Shown: piece by piece, positions 60,938-64,000 of the stretch
Layout: the number at the start of each line of letters is the position of its first letter
Position numbering within the stretch: position 1 is the stretch's first letter
DNA from: Fulvivirga marina
Lineage (GTDB): Bacteria; Bacteroidota; Bacteroidia; Cytophagales; Cyclobacteriaceae
Length of the DNA stretch: 64,000 nucleotides
Direction: 5' to 3'
Assembly: GCF_016775155.1 (NCBI RefSeq)
Contig: NZ_JAEUGD010000066.1
Location: forward strand, 188,763 to 252,762
Program-made: the position numbers and the translations under genes
The notes under the pieces: generated by a model
The model's input: the letters and a program-made list of their open reading frames with translations, nothing else
Told to the model about the DNA's origin: nothing
Database searches by the model: none

Positions 60938-62323
60938 TCAATCTGGTAGAGCGCTTAAAACATCCTTGAGAAACTCATTAAAATCAAAGTTGCCTCTTTT
61001 AGTGAGTCCAAGTCTTACAATCACAGCCTTTTTTGATGGAACAATAAATACACACTGCCCTTCAAACCCATTCAAATTAAAAATATCCGTTGGAGCATCA
61101 GGGTATTTCCGGTCAGCAGGATTCCCCACTGCACCTGCATTTAACCAGAAATGAGCTCCATACTGTCCATGTCCCGCCCCAGGTGTTGGTGTTGATGAGT
61201 ATTTTACCCACCCCTCCGGAAGTATTCGCTCTCCATTCCAGACACCATCATTAAGATAAAGTAAGCCAAACCTTGCCCAATCCCTTGGCGTGGCATACAT
61301 ATAAGAAGAACCAACATATGTCCCTGAAGCATCCGGCTCTAACACGGCACTTGTCATTCCAAGTTTGTTAAACAATCTCCTATAGGCAAATGCATAATAT
61401 TCATTACCAACACTTTGTCTGATGATCATGGAAAGTATATTAGATGTTCCGCTTGAATAATACCATTTGGTATCCGGTGGATTTGCCAAAGGAAAACTTG
61501 AAGCAAAACTTCCCATATCTGACTGCTTAAATAGCATATTTGTTGCAGTACTTGGTCCTGCATATTCCTCCTCCCATTCGAGTCCACTACTCATTCTTAG
61601 CAAATGATCAATAGTTATTGTACCCCTTGGGTCCCCTTCTGTTTTCCATTGCTCTAAGGGGGCTGGTTGATATAAGTGCAACTTTCCATCTTTAATGAGC
61701 AGAGCTATTAAGGCATTCGTGACGCTTTTGGTCATAGACCATCCCATTTGTGGAGTAGTGGCATCAAACCCATCCGCATATTGCTCCATCACTAACTTAC
61801 CATCGTGTATTACTACAACCGCACGAGTATTTTGTAAGTGTTCTTTATCAGGCTCAAGAAAAGCCCTGTCAATAGCATCATTAAGTACTTTATAATCAAT
61901 AAATTGCATAACACTATCAGAGGTAGCAGTACCTAAAGGCCACTCAAGGGTATCAGAAAGCACCATGGAAGAATCAGACAATTTATATTCCTGCGATCTC
62001 ACTTCCTCTTCAGTCAATTCCGAAATAAGAGTACACCCTAAGCCTTTACGGTATATAGCTTTTCTAGAGGCCATACCAAATACTTCACCATAAGCAGAAG
62101 AGTCTGATAAATCAAGATAAAAAGCACCTAATGAAAGAGGGAAGCTCCCCAACTCATTTGCTATGACAGATTGAGAGGGCCTTCTGGAAATATAGGCGCA
62201 ACTACACAGATTTTTGGCCCCATAACCGCTAATTATAGGAAAAGTCCTCCATGCGTAACTCAACCCATATATCAATATTATGAGTATAACCAGCAAGAAT
62301 AACCTTGTCAGTAATTTTTTCAT
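60938..62323 (-). CDS. Serine hydrolase, beta-lactamase (class C) fold
   Basis: A 461-residue membrane-anchored protein: N-terminal transmembrane helix (about 4-24), then a beta-lactamase-like domain with catalytic SMTK (196-199) and the YSS element of the second motif, and a late GHGQYG in place of KTG. Relatives are esterases, D-aminopeptidases or penicillin-binding-like proteins; little reason to call it a resistance enzyme. The frame extends upstream into the lipoprotein gene; ATG 62323 is at the membrane helix. Follows that gene by 38 bases. Confidence 0.84.
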   Translation of the reverse strand: MKKLLTRLFLLVILIILIYGLSYAWRTFPIISGYGAKNLCSCAYISRRPSQSVIANELGSFPLSLGAFYLDLSDSSAYGEVFGMASRKAIYRKGLGCTLISELTEEEVRSQEYKLSDSSMVLSDTLEWPLGTATSDSVMQFIDYKVLNDAIDRAFLEPDKEHLQNTRAVVVIHDGKLVMEQYADGFDATTPQMGWSMTKSVTNALIALLIKDGKLHLYQPAPLEQWKTEGDPRGTITIDHLLRMSSGLEWEEEYAGPSTATNMLFKQSDMGSFASSFPLANPPDTKWYYSSGTSNILSMIIRQSVGNEYYAFAYRRLFNKLGMTSAVLEPDASGTYVGSSYMYATPRDWARFGLLYLNDGVWNGERILPEGWVKYSSTPTPGAGHGQYGAHFWLNAGAVGNPADRKYPDAPTDIFNLNGFEGQCVFIVPSKKAVIVRLGLTKRGNFDFNEFLKDVLSALPD

Positions 62324-62361
62324 TTTAATTAGTAGCCACAATAGAAAAAAATACGAATGAT

Positions 62362-62862
62362 TTACTCTTTTTGTTTCTCTTGCTTTCCCCAATAATAGTC
62401 GTCAGCCTCTCCATCTTCATCCCAGTCTAAACTTCCTTCAAACTCTACGATACCCCCTTCAACCTTAGTGGTATAGCGAGTAGTACTACCCTCTTGCGTC
62501 ATTTCCAAAGTATCTCCATTTACAGCCCACATACCTGTACTTGTCATGATTATAGCATCATCAAGGTCTCTATATTCTGAGCTAAAACTGCCATCATTAT
62601 TAAAAACAGTTGTGATGGGTTGGATCTTCAGTACTTCTTCCCATTTTCCGGCCGGCACATTTACAACAGAATCGGCCGACTCCCCTCTAATAATAACTCG
62701 CATAGCTATATTACGCCACTCCCCAATTATATCCTCCTTAAGTGTACTTGCAGCCTTTGCTTTACGCTTATGCGAATGTTCGTCTGCTTCTTTCTCGCTG
62801 TTCCCACAGGAAAATATAAAAGCTGAAACTAAAACCAGTGTTATTATATTCTTCATCTTCAT
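62362..62862 (-). CDS. Lipoprotein, lipocalin-like
   Basis: A 166-residue lipoprotein with lipobox IFSC (Cys19) and a short His/Lys-rich linker. The mature part has a beta-strand pattern (IIGEWRNIAMRVIIRG, FNNDGSFSSEYRD, GMWAVNGDTLEM) typical of Bacteroidota lipocalin-like DUFs. Function unknown. Upstream of the serine hydrolase, same direction. Confidence 0.65.
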   Translation of the reverse strand: MKMKNIITLVLVSAFIFSCGNSEKEADEHSHKRKAKAASTLKEDIIGEWRNIAMRVIIRGESADSVVNVPAGKWEEVLKIQPITTVFNNDGSFSSEYRDLDDAIIMTSTGMWAVNGDTLEMTQEGSTTRYTTKVEGGIVEFEGSLDWDEDGEADDYYWGKQEKQKE

Positions 62863-62959
62863 CTATAGTTACTTCTAAATGTAGTGTTATGATTGTGTAT
62901 TTCAAAGTGGTAGCTTATCATTAAATCATGTACTTTTGACGTAACTATACATTTAATAC

Positions 62960-63160
62960 ATGAACGGTACCAATAGAAAAGATATAAGACCTGGTTTAAA
63001 GGTTGCCATAGTACTAAAAAAGGATCAACGAACCGGTAAACTTACAGAAGGAATAGTAAAAGACCTGCTTACTAAAGCCCCAGTACACCATCGCGGAATA
63101 AAAGTAAGATTGCAGGACGGGCAAATAGGCAGGGTGCAGCAAATCCTTGATGACCAATGA
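62960..63160 (+). CDS. YwbE family protein
   Basis: A 66-residue YwbE-family protein, conserved but uncharacterised: NRKDIRPGLKVAIVLKKDQRTGKLTEGIV with the TKAPVHHRGIKVRLQDG core. Small basic beta-rich protein with KOW-like look, possibly nucleic-acid binding. Its TGA overlaps the ATG of the next gene (ATGA), a translationally coupled pair. Confidence 0.88.
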   Translation: MNGTNRKDIRPGLKVAIVLKKDQRTGKLTEGIVKDLLTKAPVHHRGIKVRLQDGQIGRVQQILDDQ

Positions 63161-63570
63161 TACAAAGAGACTTCATACTAAAGGAGATTGAAAAGCTCAA
63201 CCTTTTGATTGCCAAGATCACCGGATTGAAGAACGATGGAAAAACCGATGAAGCCAACACCCTAATAAACAATCACGTTTTACATACATCTGGCTTTACC
63301 ATTCATGAACTGGAACCATTGGATACCTCAGAGACCATCGAATTTCTAAAGAAAGAAAAGAAACTATCTGTAATGGAGTTTAAAGTGTTGGCCGAGCTTT
63401 GCTTTCAAGCAGCAGAACTTGCTTCTCCTTTGTGTTCGACCAAAAGCATCAATCTATATAAAAAGTCATTGGTTATATTGGAACATATAACTGCAACGGA
63501 AAAAACCTATGACTTTGAGAGAGAAGACAGAACAAACGTCATCAGGTCAAAAATCAATGACTGTAACTAG
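63157..63570 (+). CDS. Uncharacterised helical protein (DUF6483-like)
   Basis: A 137-residue cytoplasmic, all-helical protein beginning MIQRDFILKEIEKLNLLIAK, which resembles DUF6483 proteins; the assignment is tentative. Coupled to ywbE by a 4-base overlap. Its stop codon shares bases with that of the convergent hydrolase gene (CTAG at 63567-63570). Confidence 0.55.
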   Translation: MIQRDFILKEIEKLNLLIAKITGLKNDGKTDEANTLINNHVLHTSGFTIHELEPLDTSETIEFLKKEKKLSVMEFKVLAELCFQAAELASPLCSTKSINLYKKSLVILEHITATEKTYDFEREDRTNVIRSKINDCN

Positions 63571-64000
63571 TCAATATTATCATTGAAAAATTGTAATGCC
63601 CGCCTTTCCATATAATTAAACTCACTGCCCTTTAGAGTAAAACCGACGTGCCCACCATAATCCGGAGACTCAAAATACAGATAATCATGTATTTCACACT
63701 CCTTTTCAGGATAACATTCCTTTGGTAGAAATGGGTCATTCCATGCATTTACTAAAAGCGTGGGAAGCTCAATATTATACATATAACGGTTAGCACTAGC
63801 CCTGTTATAAAAATCTGCTGCATCCTTAAAGCCATGTAGTGGTGCTGTATAGAGATTATCAAAATCCGGAAAATAGCGAATATTACTAAAATCACTACAT
63901 TGTATCTTTTCGGGGTACTGCTCCGCCTTTACTTTAATCTTATGCTCAAGTTTTCTAAGAAATCGCTTACGATAAAAGTTATTATGCTTTCTAGCCAGCT
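63567..64000 (-). CDS. YheT-family alpha/beta-hydrolase (5' end outside window)
   Basis: The 3' part (144 codons) of a YheT/COG0429 hydrolase. Visible: FDNLYTAPLHGFKDAADFYNRAS, then PTLLVNAWNDPFLP with the catalytic Asp region and a late His in GGHVGF. The nucleophile lies beyond the right edge. The internal ATG at 63782 is not the start; the family sequence continues unbroken to the edge. Relatives hydrolyse short acyl esters. Confidence 0.87.
   Translation of the reverse strand, partial: LARKHNNFYRKRFLRKLEHKIKVKAEQYPEKIQCSDFSNIRYFPDFDNLYTAPLHGFKDAADFYNRASANRYMYNIELPTLLVNAWNDPFLPKECYPEKECEIHDYLYFESPDYGGHVGFTLKGSEFNYMERRALQFFNDNID

Noticed and set aside
60938-62323. Beta-lactamase resistance gene
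   Set aside because: Only the fold and SMTK/YSS motifs fit; the third motif is not KTG and the protein is membrane-anchored, as in many housekeeping serine hydrolases.

Overview
The window looks like a chromosomal segment of a member of the Bacteroidota, most likely of the order Cytophagales (Fulvivirga/Roseivirga-like). This is inferred, not searched. The support is: promoters of the TTG-N19-TAnnTTTG type, few Shine-Dalgarno sequences, AT-rich DNA, T9SS-type C-terminal sorting domains on secreted hydrolases, a BlaI/M56-TonB fusion pair, DUF4159, and an RHS protein of the Bacteroidota type. I saw no rRNA, tRNA, CRISPR array or transposase.

Layout. 1-1243: two family-2 glycosyltransferases, the first cut by the window edge. 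1416-6500: a defence/stress block with a YoeB-like toxin translationally coupled to an unusually long (253 aa) partner, bracketed by short imperfect direct repeats, followed by a two-gene Gabija anti-phage system (gajA, gajB). 7193-8894: a 51-aa lipoprotein and a TPR lipoprotein. 8935-10689: an XRE regulator with dyad operators facing three small genes; two copies of a strongly structured, apparently covarying RNA-like element lie between those genes, and this is the best candidate for something undescribed. 10722-16195: an RHS polymorphic toxin with an alpha/beta-hydrolase (lipase-like) tip, a membrane immunity candidate, a gene remnant and a further possible immunity gene, flanked by two copies of a palindromic dispersed repeat.

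16473-27703: efflux adaptor + TolC + serine dehydratase beta subunit; PabC-like lyase; ThyA; an MMPL transporter; a T9SS-exported PHB-depolymerase-like esterase; a universal stress protein. 28185-34119: an operon of MarR regulator, Na+/solute symporter, GNAT, M20 amidohydrolase, Alr and a second PLP racemase, apparently for uptake, deacylation and racemisation of amino-acid derivatives. 34196-38432: DUF4159, acyl-CoA desaturase, TonB-domain protein, and the BlaI/M56 signalling pair with a very clear operator-promoter. 38562-40548: ferredoxin, U32 hydroxylase-type protein and QueD (RNA modification).

40806-64000: secreted hydrolase, metzincin-type protease, an alpha-glucan utilisation operon (GH31, GH13, MFS), a lipoprotein, RhlE-type helicase, HAD phosphatase, a HAMP-GAF-PAS sensor with YfiR, MsrB, glucosaminidase and polysaccharide deacetylase, an LhgO / ThiF-rhodanese / LDH-family operon, a beta-lactamase-fold hydrolase, YwbE, and the C-terminal part of a YheT-type hydrolase. 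Five genes have an in-frame stop just upstream that leaves TTG as the only reasonable start codon.
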